DNA of 64,000 bases from Escallonia rubra (Eukaryota; Streptophyta; Magnoliopsida; Escalloniales; Escalloniaceae): positions 186,001-250,000 of the forward strand of contig JAVXUO010001376.1 of assembly GCA_033065855.1 (NCBI GenBank), in the 5' to 3' direction. Below are positions 23,401-34,984 of this stretch, piece by piece. The notes under the pieces were generated by a model. That model was not told the DNA's origin and did no database searches. It saw only the letters and a program-made list of their open reading frames with translations. Position 1 is the first letter of the stretch, and each line of letters starts with the position of its first letter. A program made the position numbers and the translations under genes.

Positions 23401-24723
23401 CACCTTTTATGAATGCACAAAGTCTGACGCCAAAAATGAGCTTAAATTTGATAAGATGTCTAACCGTTGATTTCACTTATATATGTGCCATTTTATGAAA
23501 TAACGTGTTTTAGAGTTCCTCAATTCAACATGCCAATCAGCCTGAATGGTAGATCACCTGACAAGGAACCCCATCTTTTATATGTTTTTGAATGATCAAA
23601 AAGAAAATACTCAAAGTTGTCTTGCATGTGAGAGTGCTCCTATGGCAGACAGAATTGTTTACTGTGAGACCTTTCAGCTTATAAAGTTCCAATACGAAGC
23701 TTGATGGAGGAACAATAAGGGATCACATTTTACTATCACGTGGAAGTATGTGATTAGAGATATGTACAACCTATACTGAGGGGTATGTGAACAAGTCATT
23801 CCCGATTCGTGACAACGCTTTCAACTCTGATCACTCAACAAGCAGTGGCCCTAAAGATATCTAATTCTAACCATACGGTAGCTAAGGTTTAGAAGCATAT
23901 CACTTTTGTGAAACCTCCAAAGAACCATGCTTCAGGTAATCAACAAGAGGATTGAAACAGATTTCTATGGCCAAAGAAAAAAAGCATTGGACAAGCGTAA
24001 AATTTATATCAGGACGATAATTCATGTCCGAATAAATTTTTAGAGTGGTTGACAAATATCATCAGTGGCTTGGCAAACACAGCATGTTTGAGATAAAAAG
24101 ATTTTAACTTGACCAACAGACAGAGGAGAAAACACATTGAATGTACAAGCGAACCACAGACGAGGATCAAATAATCAGATTCATTTCAAATTGGTCAAAC
24201 ATACCTGACTTGGGATCTGTCTCTTGTAGAAAACAGACGAGGATGGAAATTTGGCTTGAAATGATGGCAGTGGATGAACATAGATAGAATAAAGTCCCTC
24301 ATGCCCCTTGAAAAACCTCTCCCAAAGTGGTGCCAAAGGCAATGGCCCCTTAGTCAAGAACATGAATGCAATCTTCGGAGTTCTACTAAACGGGTACTTC
24401 TTAATCCGTGGCACCAAAGACGCCCTCCAAAAGAGCTCTTTGTCACTCATTGTATGCATCAAATCGGATGGAGGCTTGATCCAACGCTCTAAACTACTCG
24501 GCTCTTCCACACACGGCACTAAGGTCGGCGTTGCCGCAGACACTAAGCTCTGCGCTCCATATCGCTTAATCATGTATATGCTAACCACAGAAAACCCGAA
24601 ACACAAAACCAGAAACAGCACAAGTAACTTAAGCAGCCTTTGCGGCAAAGCCCTAGATTGGCTTGTCCTAGTCGCAGCTGTAGGGTCTTTGCCTTCCTCC
24701 ACTGGTACAACCCTTGATTGCAT
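17402..24723 (-). CDS. GT14 family glycosyltransferase, core-2/I-branching-like (exons 24723-24205 and 18040-17402)
   Basis: A type II Golgi membrane protein of plant GT14 (DUF266; rice BC10 belongs here). Family members are thought to act on cell-wall or arabinogalactan glycans; the exact substrate is unknown. Exon 1 (173 codons) has a short cytosolic tail, a membrane anchor at about residues 30-52 and the start of the catalytic domain ([19 protein letters not shown], from residue 120). It ends QIPSQ before GTATGT. Exon 2 (212 codons, after CTCTGCAG) starts [13 protein letters not shown] and carries [45 protein letters not shown] and WVDWSRGG. The product is 385 aa, full length for the family, with no stop or frameshift. 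The start is the ATG at 24,723; an in-frame TTG four codons upstream is not used. The 6,164-bp phase-0 intron contains a solo LTR and tandem duplications. Confidence 0.94.
18841..19677 (+). mobile_element. Solo LTR, 837 bp, in the GT14 intron
   Basis: It starts TGTTGGG and ends CCTAACA, so the ends are short inverted repeats with TG...CA, and it is flanked by the 5-bp direct repeat TTTAT (18,836-18,840 and 19,678-19,682). A TATA box (CTATAAAAAGG) lies at 19,104-19,114 in plus orientation, as expected inside an LTR. There is no internal region, so it arose by recombination between two LTRs. The superfamily cannot be told from an LTR alone; it may be copia or gypsy. It is antisense to the host gene. 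Confidence 0.85.
19755..19876. repeat. 61-bp tandem duplication
   Basis: The unit starting tccacctatggacaactacc is at 19,755 and 19,816, with almost identical copies. It lies just right of the solo LTR inside the GT14 intron. Confidence 0.92.
20345..21115. repeat. Imperfect tandem duplication of about 420 bp
   Basis: Markers such as ttgccatcatgaact (20,449 and 20,869) and cacaacctacagcct recur about 420 bp apart, with many substitutions and small indels between copies. The second unit has gained a poly-C run and a (CA)n microsatellite at about 20,790-20,835. It is non-coding and lies in the GT14 intron. Confidence 0.85.
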
Positions 24724-25400
24724 CTCGAAAATCAATCTATCTCAAAATTTCCCTTCTGGGTATTTTCTTTTCTGGTGTATCAATGTCAGAACACCAAAAT
24801 CTTCTCAAGAAAGATCAAACCGAAAGCAGCCAATTGCAACATAGAGGCATAGAGCACAACATGAATTGGGTTCTAACTTAACCATCAAGGTATGAAACTA
24901 TTGAAATCTGAGGTGCGCACCACTGTGCAGTTGAAAATAGAGCACCACCAGCCAAGTGCACCAATTTCGCAACAAATTTTGCAATAACAAAGGAAGTTCA
25001 AACTACAGAGCACATGGGCATGAGGTTAAACGGAAAGAACTGGAAATTGGGATCAGACAAAGAGATAATGATAATTTTGGACTTTTAAGCATACCATGAA
25101 CAGTGAAATCTGACAGGTAGATCTTTCAAAAAATTGGGTCTTGAGTGCTTGAATTTGGGCCAGGTTGTGGACTAATGACTTGATGTTGGTCAAGAGGGGA
25201 AGGTTAGGCAAAGGAGAAAGGTAAAGTTACCATAAAAACTAGAGAGGGGAGGGGTCCACTATCCAAGAGAGTGGGGGAGAGAGAGAGAGAGAGAAAAGAG
25301 GGAGAGGAGATCTACAAGGAATGTACTACTGAAGTTTTCTTATTTTGAGGATGATTTCAGTTCTCACATCACAAGATAAGCAGAGGACAGGGAGATCGTG
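24724..25400 (-). promoter_or_regulatory. 5' UTR and promoter area of the GT14 gene
   Basis: On the minus strand a CT-rich stretch (complement of the GA repeat at 25,261-25,305) lies about 550 bp before the ATG, a common feature near plant transcription starts. A GT-rich donor-like site (ATGGTATGC at about 25,095) hints at an intron in the 5' UTR. The exact start site cannot be placed. Confidence 0.35.
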
Positions 25401-25857
25401 GACTTGGGAAGTTGGCCTCTTTGTCCTGCAGTTTGTTAGTATTTGTGCTTGCTTGCTGGCCTTTCCAAAATGCCGACAAACTTACATGTGTTGTATTCTC
25501 CGATTGCTGTAATCGCTCTCCCGGATTATTGTAAGTACGGTGGAACGCTAGCTTTACGTTGATTGCAGTTTACGTTGAGATTTGCGTTAATCTCATATAT
25601 TGAATTAGTGTTTAAATTTGCTTTTAAATCTCTTAAAAAAGGGGACCATTTAAGAGGTTTGAATGTATATTTGAATACAAGTGTTTGACTTGAGAAAGAG
25701 TACGGTGTCTTAATGCCGGTTATCTTCAAAGATGTACCCCACATTGATTAGTAAAATTGTTCATTCACTAAAAAAAAAAAGGCATTGAATCATTTGAATT
25801 TATATTTCGCAATAGTTTCCTTCACCCTTTTTGCCACATTTTGAATCCATCCCTCTT

Positions 25858-26090
25858 ACTCGTCTTTCATCCTCCTTTCGGTGCCAAAAAAAAAAAAAGC
25901 TTTTGATGCAACTCGAGAAGAAGTTATAAACTTCCGAATATAACGCAATTAATGATTGAAAATGTGATTCATCACATTTCCACGAAAACCTTCAGCAGCA
26001 AATCTGTCCATTCCTTGATTCTCATCCCTGCTCTCCATTCTAATTTTTTAGCAGCAATACTTTGATGTCATATGTAAGACCATGGTCCCC
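25858..26090. repeat. Segmental duplicate of 52,228-52,445
   Basis: Both read through shared markers such as gcgcaattaatgat/cgcaattaatgat, gtgattcat, cttgattctcatcc and gtaagaccatg in the same order. It marks the left edge of the peptide-gene duplication network. Confidence 0.8.
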
Positions 26091-26280
26091 GATTATTGCT
26101 CAAGTTCATTTTTAACGATAAAAATTGGTACAAAAACTCCATTCAAAAGGTAAAAAAATAAAATTTTAATTATCTTATTATACTAACGATTTTATAATTA
26201 TTATTATGCATACAAATACGAGATCTCTCAACAAACATTTTTATAGTTGTTGTTTTCGTGTGTAACACACGAGATCAAAA

Positions 26281-29200
26281 CTAGTCTATGTTAAGTTGTG
26301 TAAGGAAAGTCAATGTAAAAAGTAAATATTGATTTTTTTTGTAGTTAAGCCACTCAAAAAGTATGGAAGAAAATAAAGTTAATATTGGAAAGGAATAATC
26401 CCAAGTAATGCAAAATTTATTAGAAGCGTCATAATTTAGGGGCTCGTCCCAGCCCCTCCTCCAGTTATAGAACTTGGGGTGTGAATTTAAAAAAATATAA
26501 TGCAATTCAATGTGTTGGATCTTATTTTGAAGGACTAAGATCCTTTAATTTGATGTACAACACATTCGTTGTAATTGAAAAAGTGATCATGAATACATTT
26601 TTTGTAGAAGAGATTGTCGGTATAAATTTAGCAACAGCGAAAAAAAAAATACTCTAACAGAGTGTTTGAAATTGATTTTGTAAGATCAAGCTTGATTAAA
26701 TCTAGATTTAATCATTTCGGCAAAAAGAAAAGAAAAAATTGACTAAATCTGCTTCAATGTGTTCAAAACCGATTAGATCATAAATTCTGATTTAATCAAT
26801 TTTGGAAAATCAAGTTTGACCAAGAGAATTATCAAAATACCCTCAAACACAAACATACATTAGATGCCCCATTTAAATAAAAAACGCTACATGATAATTT
26901 TGGCACAGACAAACATGCTTTCATCTTATTTTTATCCAAACACTGTTAACAACTTTGAATTCATTATACTTAAAATAAAATAAAGTTAATTTTAAAAACT
27001 AATTATGATTTAATCAAAATATACTTTTCAATATTTTGATTAAGTGAATGCTAAGCTGAAAAATCAAGCTTAGAGAGAAACTATACAATACTTATGTACT
27101 TATGATTACTTGGGATTAATACAATGACTTTCACCAATAAAAAAAATATTAAATAAAATAACGAAGACATGTGAGCAACAAAAAAATATATATATACTTT
27201 CAATAAACAATCACAAATAGCCTGATAGTCTTCTGTCATTAAAGCAATCACATTTTAAGTGGTATTGACTCTTGATGCAAAATGGGCCATATAATAACTA
27301 AATTAAGAAGTGGCGGAAACATGTCACCTCACAGTATTATTGGCCTGGCCTGGCCTGCACGTTAGACCTTTCAAATATCAAATTGCTTGCACGTTAGGAC
27401 GTTGTTATTAACTTTTAGGCCTCTACGTGTTACTTTAAATTAGGTTGAAGTGTAGGATATGTTCTGTTTCAGTTTAATTGTAATTTATATCGGGTCTATA
27501 GGTTAGTTTGTTAAATTCTGACCCCGTGGTCTTGTATATTCGGAGTCACGAGAATGTCGTGACCTTTTTCAGCCGTTTGGCACTCTTGTAATCGTTTCAA
27601 AAGGGTTTTTATCAATGTTATTCTCGATCTATACCACACAAAAAAAAACACAAGCAAGCAAGATTAAATTCTAAGTAACTTGACATTGTTTAGTGCTAAA
27701 ACATTTAAATAGTGTTCCATAAATCAATAGTCTGAAAATATATCATTTCTTATTGCAGGTTATTTTGATCACTGAAAATAACCCTAAAGGCTGACAGAGA
27801 TGGGCGACAACACTAAATTCTAGGTGATGAATTTTCACGTCAAAGATGAGCTAGTACGTTAAAGAGGACGAGGATAGGTTCACTTTGCTCGTCGAGCGGA
27901 CACCTAATTTGTAACTTCACCACGGCAAAGAATGTGAGTTCATGCTCCACCCAATTTTAGAACCTTTACTAAGGTGTAACGCTGCGTTCTTTGATTATTC
28001 ATCTTGTTCTTGGAAAAAGAATTTAAATAAAAAGGGACATTTTTTTGCATCTCTTCTCGTTTCTTTTTTTTTTTCCTTGGGATTGTTCCTAGTTTTAGGC
28101 TCAAAGCTAGCATAAAAAATGAAGTTGATCTCGTTTTTTTTTTTTAAATTTTGAAACACCTGTAACCCAATTTTAGTTTTTGAGGTTCAGCCATCAAGCT
28201 CCATTAGAAGTAAATCTATATCTATACTACTTCTAAAAGTGTGGAACCCTGAAAATTATTTTTTAGACTACAATACCTTTCTTATATTTAAAAATCACTT
28301 TCTTGCCATTCAAAACACATTTAAGATGCTTAGAATCTAGACTCTTCTAACAAATTCATTTTTTCACTATTTATAAATGCTACGATTAATGCATAGATGC
28401 CTCTCTCATTTCTCATAAAACTTATCCTTAATAAAAAAGATCTATGTTCATTGTAATCCAGAACTTGATACTTTATTTAGATTAGGATATGCAAGACCTT
28501 GGTGAGGATAACTTCTTATGGCATAAGTAGAAGAATTAAAAATTTTCAAATGACTATTAGATTATAACGGTTTCTCTCACGATAAGAACTAGTTTATGTA
28601 TGCGACAACTATCCCCTTAGATAATTTCTAATTGAATACTACATAAATTGATGGTTGCACGTGTTTGCAGTCGAAAATTAACTTAAAAATAATTAAAATT
28701 CTTCTTTGTACCACTTTTAATGTTGCCAAAAAAAGAAGAGAAAAAATTAAATTGATTTCAACGGTATGAGTCATTGATTTTTTATTTATTTATTTTTATC
28801 TTTTGGTATTGCATCTTTCTATAGCTAAATTTACATTTACCACCATATTAGTAAGGGAGTATATGATTCTTCACTTGCCAATAATAATTGGAAGCAAGGG
28901 AGTAAAGGATTCTTCACTCGCTAGTAATAATTGGAAGCAATTGACAGTATGGTTGTTATTTAATTTGTAGCACATAATCCTTTTTCATTGACAAGAAAAT
29001 TCCTAATAAAAAAATTAATTCTCGAAATTAGTCGTGTATTTGCAAATATATAGGAATTTTCTTATGTTTTGTGCATTAGAAGTTACTAGTCTTTCATTGC
29101 AGCAATTGTTAAAGAGTAAATATATTAAATATTAATCTTATAATTAACATCTTTCTCAAATTAAATACGAAAAATATTTTGTAAAATAAGGTGACTAAGG

Positions 29201-30120
29201 ACGATTGACATAAATATGAATTTGTGGATTGCTAAACTTTAAACCATAGAGTTTAGGCCACGATAGGAGATGGGCGATCATTGGCATTTGAATCGACATA
29301 CACCTTTTTACGTTCTCTAGAAGTTGTGCGAGATAAAGGTCATGAAGAGACTATTAACATTCTTTATACGGAGTCATAATATTTTTTTGAGTAATCTTTA
29401 TGTATATACATCTCAATATCAACGTGTACTTCTAACTTCAATACATTTAACACGTATACTTGAACCACAAAAAATTGATTGTCATATTCTAGATAATACA
29501 TAGGGTTATGACTTTTCTATACTATAATCTTAATTTGTCACATGTTAATATTCACGTGCATCGTATGTGCATCCTACTAGTACATATAGACGTCCTTATA
29601 TTCTAGTATAGATAATTACGAAAAATTGCAATAGAAGGACCAAATCTTTGGAGACTATCTTGCAAACCACAAAGGCGAGAACCCTAATTAATCAACGTAT
29701 CAGGGTGTTCTTCTCCTCCTTGTCACTTTGCTCTATGCATGTATTGCTAGATGATGTTGTACGTAGTTTCAATTGGTAGTGGCACAGCCACCTTTTGATT
29801 GGTTTGTGCCATGGCATGGCATGGTGATCGGTCGTTCGTCATAATGAAGATGAGCGTCTTGGCAGTACACCTGATCAAACGAGTCTATGACCCGTTAACC
29901 CAGCCTGCACGCCTGCTAATTTCCAGCTTTGGCCTCAAAGTTCTTAAATCCGTTATAACTAGCCTTCACCCTATCCGGTGATTCCAGTCCAATAAAAAAC
30001 GTAAAAACCACGCTGGTGTGGGTGACCCGCTGGTCAACCAGTATGTGTTGTTGTAGATAGAGCACTTCATTAATAAATAGCCTCTATAATAGACACGTGT
30101 GGAGTAGCAAGTTTCATTTT
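26281..30120. repeat. Segmental duplication, copy A (pairs with 32,650-34,870)
   Basis: Collinear with copy B through markers ctatgttaagttgt (26,285 and 32,657), ggggctcgtcccagcccct, gattaaatct, ggcggaaacatgtcacctca and gtaacttcaccacggcaaag. Copy A has two extra pieces: about 300 bp near 27,360-27,680, and a Helitron at 28,215-29,580. No gene was recognised inside apart from intron remnants of the peptide family near 30,050-30,110. Confidence 0.85.
28215..29580 (+). mobile_element. Helitron, non-autonomous, 1,366 bp
   Basis: It starts TCTATATCTATACTACTTC and ends GCATCCTACTAG, i.e. 5'-TC and CTAG-3', and sits between a host A and T. The paralogous copy B has the unoccupied site: agtaaa joins directly to tacatata at 34,270/34,271. 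There is no target duplication, as expected for Helitrons. The 3' end has gtgcatcgtatgtgcat, which may form an imperfect hairpin. No Rep/helicase coding remains, so it was mobilised in trans. Confidence 0.87.
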
Positions 30121-30124
30121 TTAA

Positions 30125-30451
30125 ATTATTTAATGACTTTAGCGACGGTTTTCTAGTGACAGACTCATTATGTGGCCAAATGTCATTAAAAAATTTGGAA
30201 ATTTTACTTTGGTGACGGATTGGATTCCGTCGCTAAATATATTCCCAAAATTTTGAAAAATTCGACGGAAAATAGAAATTTTGGAAAATGATTTTATATC
30301 CGTCGGTAAAACTCCATCGGTAAAGATTTGTCGGTAAAATACCACGGGTATTCACCGACGGGAAAATATGTCGATAAATGTGACTTTTAGTGACAGATAT
30401 TGTTCCATCGCTAAAAGCCCGTAGGTAAAGAGGTCTTTTTCTTGTAGCTTC
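30125..30451. mobile_element. Small CACTA-type element, degenerate
   Basis: The right end on the minus strand reads GCTACAAGAAAAAGACC, a variant of the CACTACAAGAAA terminus of plant En/Spm elements. The interior is a series of subterminal motifs related to TTTAGCGACGGA on both strands. It interrupts the duplicated peptide-gene block. It has no coding capacity. Confidence 0.65.
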
Positions 30452-31740
30452 AGTGCACCATCTTCAGGATGATGACTATGTGATTAATTAGTCTATGTGC
30501 TCCAACACTGGGGGCTATATATCGACATCACTTGAGACGGGAGCAGATCTTGCAGGGCATCAGCCTAGTACTCATGGCAGTTGCGTACTGGGCCTTCTTC
30601 ATTGTTGTTAGGGTCTCTGCATCTCTTGAAGGTTCCTATGGGACTTCATAAGCGCTTGGGGCAGGTAGCTAGATTAAAGGCATGCTATGGCCATACTGAA
30701 ACTATACGAGTCAGTATTTTTAGACCGACAGAGCGAAGTTGTGACGGGTAGTCCAAGCAAATATGAGATCTAACGGTTCGTTACACATCTGCATGTCATA
30801 TTCACGTGGCAAAGTGTCTCTGTTACGGAGCGTCATGTATCCGCTTGCTAACTAGGCAATTTAGTTGCTATGTACTGGACTCTGAGAATTTATTTTCAAA
30901 AGAAATGAGTTAATTTGTGCATTTCACTTGCTCGTCTTAGCAATTTAGAGCTAATTATTGTAGAGAGAGAAAGATCTCTAACATTGAATCCTGACTCTTG
31001 ACCTAAGCATTGAACTAATGATTGTCGATCCATACTCGCTTCGGCCGGTGGTTTTCGCAGTACTGCCACTCCTTAGGCTCGGTCTAGGTAGCCTTGGTCT
31101 TTGCCCTTATATCGTCCGTAATTACTTTGTCACACATGCTCACACTTGGCAGCTGAATCAGATTCTATTTTTTGTGGCGCCTCACGAGTACTGCGAACCC
31201 ACTTTTTTGACATTAGTGATTAGAAGAAGGCATATACTTCACCCTATGCTATTTAGGCCATCCGACGGTTGAAACACGTAGCTTTACACCCGTTCCACTA
31301 TTTTTCCTTTTGCCAAGGTTTCTCTTATCTGATCTCAACCCAGGTTTCATTTTGTAATTCCAGTAGATATGTGCAAGAATCTTAAATACGCACAGTAGAA
31401 AAGTGAGGTTGTAAATGGGCTCATGACTGAAAGTTGTATAAAATCCACAGGAACAATAGGGATCTTAGATTCACACCCCAATTTATTCTCATTTGCACAT
31501 CAATATCTCACACTCCTCATATACCGCTGAATCAATCTCACCATGAAAGAGTTTATGTGAACTGAAGAAGTATCACCAGGAGTTAAGAGAAGAGGAGCAC
31601 ACACCTATGCAGTTTACCAAACTGCATACATATATCCTATATTCTGATTAGGCACGTATATGTAAGAATCTTCCTCTAACCCCGTATATAGCGACAATTA
31701 ATAGTCCTATATGTTTTTAGTGACTTTTCTGTTAACACTT
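30452..31740. repeat. Segmental duplicate of 53,215-53,670 and 56,875-57,190
   Basis: Shared markers include gatgatgact.cgtgattaattag, acactgggggctat, ggccttcttcattgttgtta and, further on, ttagattcacaccccaa. It is the 3' flank of the peptide-gene copy at 31,800-32,209. The plus-strand frame at 31,018-31,272 has no recognised domain and is probably not coding. Confidence 0.75.
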
Positions 31741-31829
31741 TTAACGACAATTCGTAACAGCAGATTTTGCGTAACTAAATAAGAATAGCAGCTGTACTTC
31801 ATCCGAATAGCAGCTATACTTCATCCCAG

Positions 31830-32209
31830 ATTCCATGCTGCTTCTGAGTGTTTCACCTAAGCACGAAGGCCCTGCCATGCAAGCTCGCTGATTTACCAGA
31901 GATTGAGGGGTTTCCATGAACCAAAGTTTTTTGAACGGCAGCCTGCTCGGAATGGTTAGAGGTATTGACCCCCGCAATAAACCACCAAAAAAGTTAAACA
32001 CCGCAGCTAGAGCACTTCATTTTTGGAGATCTTGCAAAACATATATTTAGCCTCTAATATACAATGTGGAGCAGCATGTATATACATATACCTAAGATAC
32101 CTGGGGAAAACTTTGCGGAGATTCTTGCCGGTGTTACATAGGCGACGAAGTGAACCCAAAGTAAGAGGCTTATGCAAAGGATAAGAGTAGTAGTAGCCAC
32201 GAACTTCAT
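31830..32209 (-). pseudogene. Secreted-peptide-like gene, copy P1 (exon 1 32209-32092), probably broken
   Basis: Exon 1 encodes MKFVATTTLILCISLLLW plus 21 more codons, a clear signal peptide ending ...VTPARISAKF, and ends in phase 1 before GTATATG. Exon 2 follows after about 118 bp in the same phase as in P3 and keeps NTSNHSEQAA. However, its acceptor AG has become CG (TTGCGGGGG), and the C-terminal part has diverged (NPSISGKSASLHGRAF). A non-standard acceptor is possible, but loss of function is more likely. Confidence 0.6.
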
Positions 32210-32649
32210 CTCTTTTTGCACGCCTAACAATTGGATTGCTTGCTTTTTCGTGTTAATTCATTCACTCTACTCTTCTGTGGGTACTAGCTAACCAACTACT
32301 AATTTTTTTTTGGTTGGTGCTAACTGACTAATAATATTAAGGAAATGGAGAACATGTGTTGTCCTCTTCCTTTCCTTGGGTGTTAATGTAAAGGAAATGG
32401 AGAACATTTTTTCCTCTGGCTTTCTTGTTGAATCTTAATTGTGGAGGTTAGAAAATGGTATTTTTTCTTTCACACGGAAAACAAAATGTGCTTTTATTGA
32501 CGGCGTCTGTGTACAGTTGATATAAAAGGTGGGCTGTTGAAAGTATTTCTAGTCTTTGTAAAGTCTCAAATGTTGCACTAGTATTTATAGAACTTTACCA
32601 TTATTTTGGCTCTGCGTAATTACTTTACCACCTTCACCTCAGATAAGGA

Positions 32650-34870
32650 GGAATCTATGTTAAGTTGTCTAAGGAAAGTCAATGTAAAAAGTACATTGTG
32701 ATTTTTTTGTTGTTAAGCCACGCAAAAAGTAAAGAAGAAAGTGAAGCCAATATTGGAGGAATAATCCCAATTAATGCAAAATTTATTAGAACAGTCATAA
32801 TTTAGGGGCTCGTCCCAGCCCCTCGGGCTCTGCCTCTAGTTATAGAACTCCGGGTGTGAATTTAAAAAAATATAATGCAATTCAAAGAGTTGGAGCTTAT
32901 TTTGAAGGACTAGATCCTTTAATTTGATGTACAACACATTCGTTGTAATTGGAAAAGTGCTCCCGAATACATTTTAGGTAGAAGAGATTGTCGGTATAAA
33001 TTTTAGCAACAACGAAAAAAAATGCTCTAACAGGGTGTTTGAGATTGATTTTGTAAGATCAAGCTTGATTAAATCTATATTTAATCATTTCGGCAAAAAG
33101 AAAAGAAAAACTGACTAAATCTGCTTCTACGTGTTCAAAACCGATTAGACCATGAATTCTGATTTAATCAATTTTTGAGAATCAAGTTTGACCATAGAAA
33201 TTATCAAAATACCCTTAAACACAAACAGACATTTGATGCCCCCTTTAAATCTGAAAACACTGCATGATAATTTGGGCACAGATAAACATGCTTTCATCTT
33301 ATTTTATACAAACATTGTCAAAACCTTTTGATTTATTATACTTAAAATAAAATAAAGCTAATTTTAAAAATTAATTCTAATTTAATCAAAACATACTTTC
33401 AATAAACAATCACAAATAGCCTATAAGTGATAGTCTTCTGTCATTAAAACTATCCTTATCCTTGTACAATTTGAGTTGTAACGTTTTAAGTGGTCTTGAC
33501 TCTTGATGCAAAATATAATAACTAAATTCAGAAGTGGCGGAAACATGTCACCTCACAGTATTATTGGCCTGGCTGGCACGTTAGACCTTTCAAATATCAA
33601 ACTGCTTGCTCTCAAACAAGCCAGTAAATATTCCTTCCGACATACTTCCTATACTTGACATTGTTTATTACTAAAACATTAAACAGTGCTCCGGAAATAA
33701 ACTTGGGCGAAAATATATCATTTCTTATTACAGGTTATTTTGATAGGTGAAAATAACCCTAGAGGCCGACAGAAAACGGGGCTACAAGATTAAATTCTAG
33801 GTAATGAATTTTCACTTCTAAGATGAGCTAGTTCACTCCGACATAAGAATAGACTAGGATGTTTTTTTTATGGAAATTTGTTATTTTGTCAAGTGCGTGT
33901 GCCTCCGAACTAATCATATCCTAGACACCACATTAAAGAGGATGCGGATAGGTTCACTTTGTTTGTCGAACGGACACCTAATTTGTAACTTCACCACGGC
34001 AAAGAATGTGAATTCATGCTCCACCCAATTTTAGAACCTTTACTAAGGTGTAACGCTGCGTTCTTTGATTCTTCATCTTGTTCTCTTAGAAAGAACCGAA
34101 AAAAGGTTTTTTTTCTTTCTTTTTCTTTTTTCCCCTTGGGATTGTTCCTAGTTTTGGGCTCAAAGCCAGCATAAAAATGAAGTTGATCTCGTTCTTTTTG
34201 AAAATTTTGAAACACATGTACCCCGATTTCAAATTTTGAGGTTCAGTCATCAAACTCCATTAGAAGTAAATACATATAAACGTCCTTATGTTCTAGTATA
34301 CATAATTACGTAAAATCCCAATAGAAGGACCAAATCTCTGGGGACTATCTTGCAAACCACAAAGCCGAGAATCCTAATTTTTTGTTCTCGGTATCTTTGA
34401 TTAGTTTGGTATTTACTCTTATGAACTAATGAAATACAACCAGCGTACCAGGAGGTTCTTCTCCTCCTTGTCACTTTGCTCTTTGTATCATTCGATGGTG
34501 TTGTATGTAATTTCAATCGGTAGTGTCACGGCCACCTTTTGATCAGTTTGTGCCTTGGCCTGGTTATTGTGGTTCGTGGTAATTAAGGTGAGCGTCTTGG
34601 CACTAGACCAGCGGGTCTATGACCTGTTAACCCAGCCTGCACGCTTGCTAATTTTTTGGTTTGGCCTTAGAGTTATTAAATCCGTTATAACCCGTCTTCA
34701 CCCTGTCGAGTCCAATAAAAAAACGTATAAAATCTCGCCAGTCCGAGTGACCCGCTGGTCAACCAGTATGCGTTAAACGTTGTAGATATAGCACTTCATT
34801 TGTTTGAAATCTCGCAATATAAGTAGCCTCTATAATAGACACGTGTGGAGTAGCATCTATATATGTACCT
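32650..34870. repeat. Segmental duplication, copy B (pairs with 26,281-30,120)
   Basis: Copy B keeps the empty site of the Helitron at 34,270/34,271. At its right end (34,869-34,925) a remnant of peptide exon 1 is seen. No intact gene lies inside. Confidence 0.85.
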
Positions 34871-34928
34871 GAGATACTTTGGAAAAACATCCCAGAGATT
34901 CTTGCTGGTAGTACTAGCCGTGAACTTG
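34869..34928 (-). pseudogene. Peptide-gene remnant P4 (part of exon 1)
   Basis: It keeps AAGTTCACG near the former start, then the frame ARISGMFFQSISG before a GTACAT donor, matching the end of exon 1 in the other copies. The start codon and the hydrophobic core of the signal peptide are deleted, and no exon 2 follows. Confidence 0.6.
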
Positions 34929-34984
34929 TTGCTTTCTCATACTATTCTTTCATTCCTCTGTAGGTAATACTGTAAAGGAAATGG

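Larger units (their letters stand above)
18041..24204 (-). other. Large intron of the GT14 gene (6.2 kb)
   Basis: Donor GTATGT at 24,204 and acceptor CTCTGCAG ending at 18,041. Besides the solo LTR (18,841-19,677), a 61-bp duplication and a 420-bp duplication, the rest (about 21,120-24,200) shows no recognisable gene or element. The many short frames there are not coding by any visible sign. Confidence 0.85.

Noticed and set aside
24308-24844. Plus-strand 178-codon frame over GT14 exon 1
   Set aside because: A shadow of the conserved exon on the other strand, with no similarity of its own.
31741-32001. 86-codon minus-strand frame at peptide copy P1 (MFNFFGGLLRG...)
   Set aside because: It runs through the intron end and reads exon 2 in the frame that does not fit the splice phase. 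Kept only as a note on alternative acceptors.
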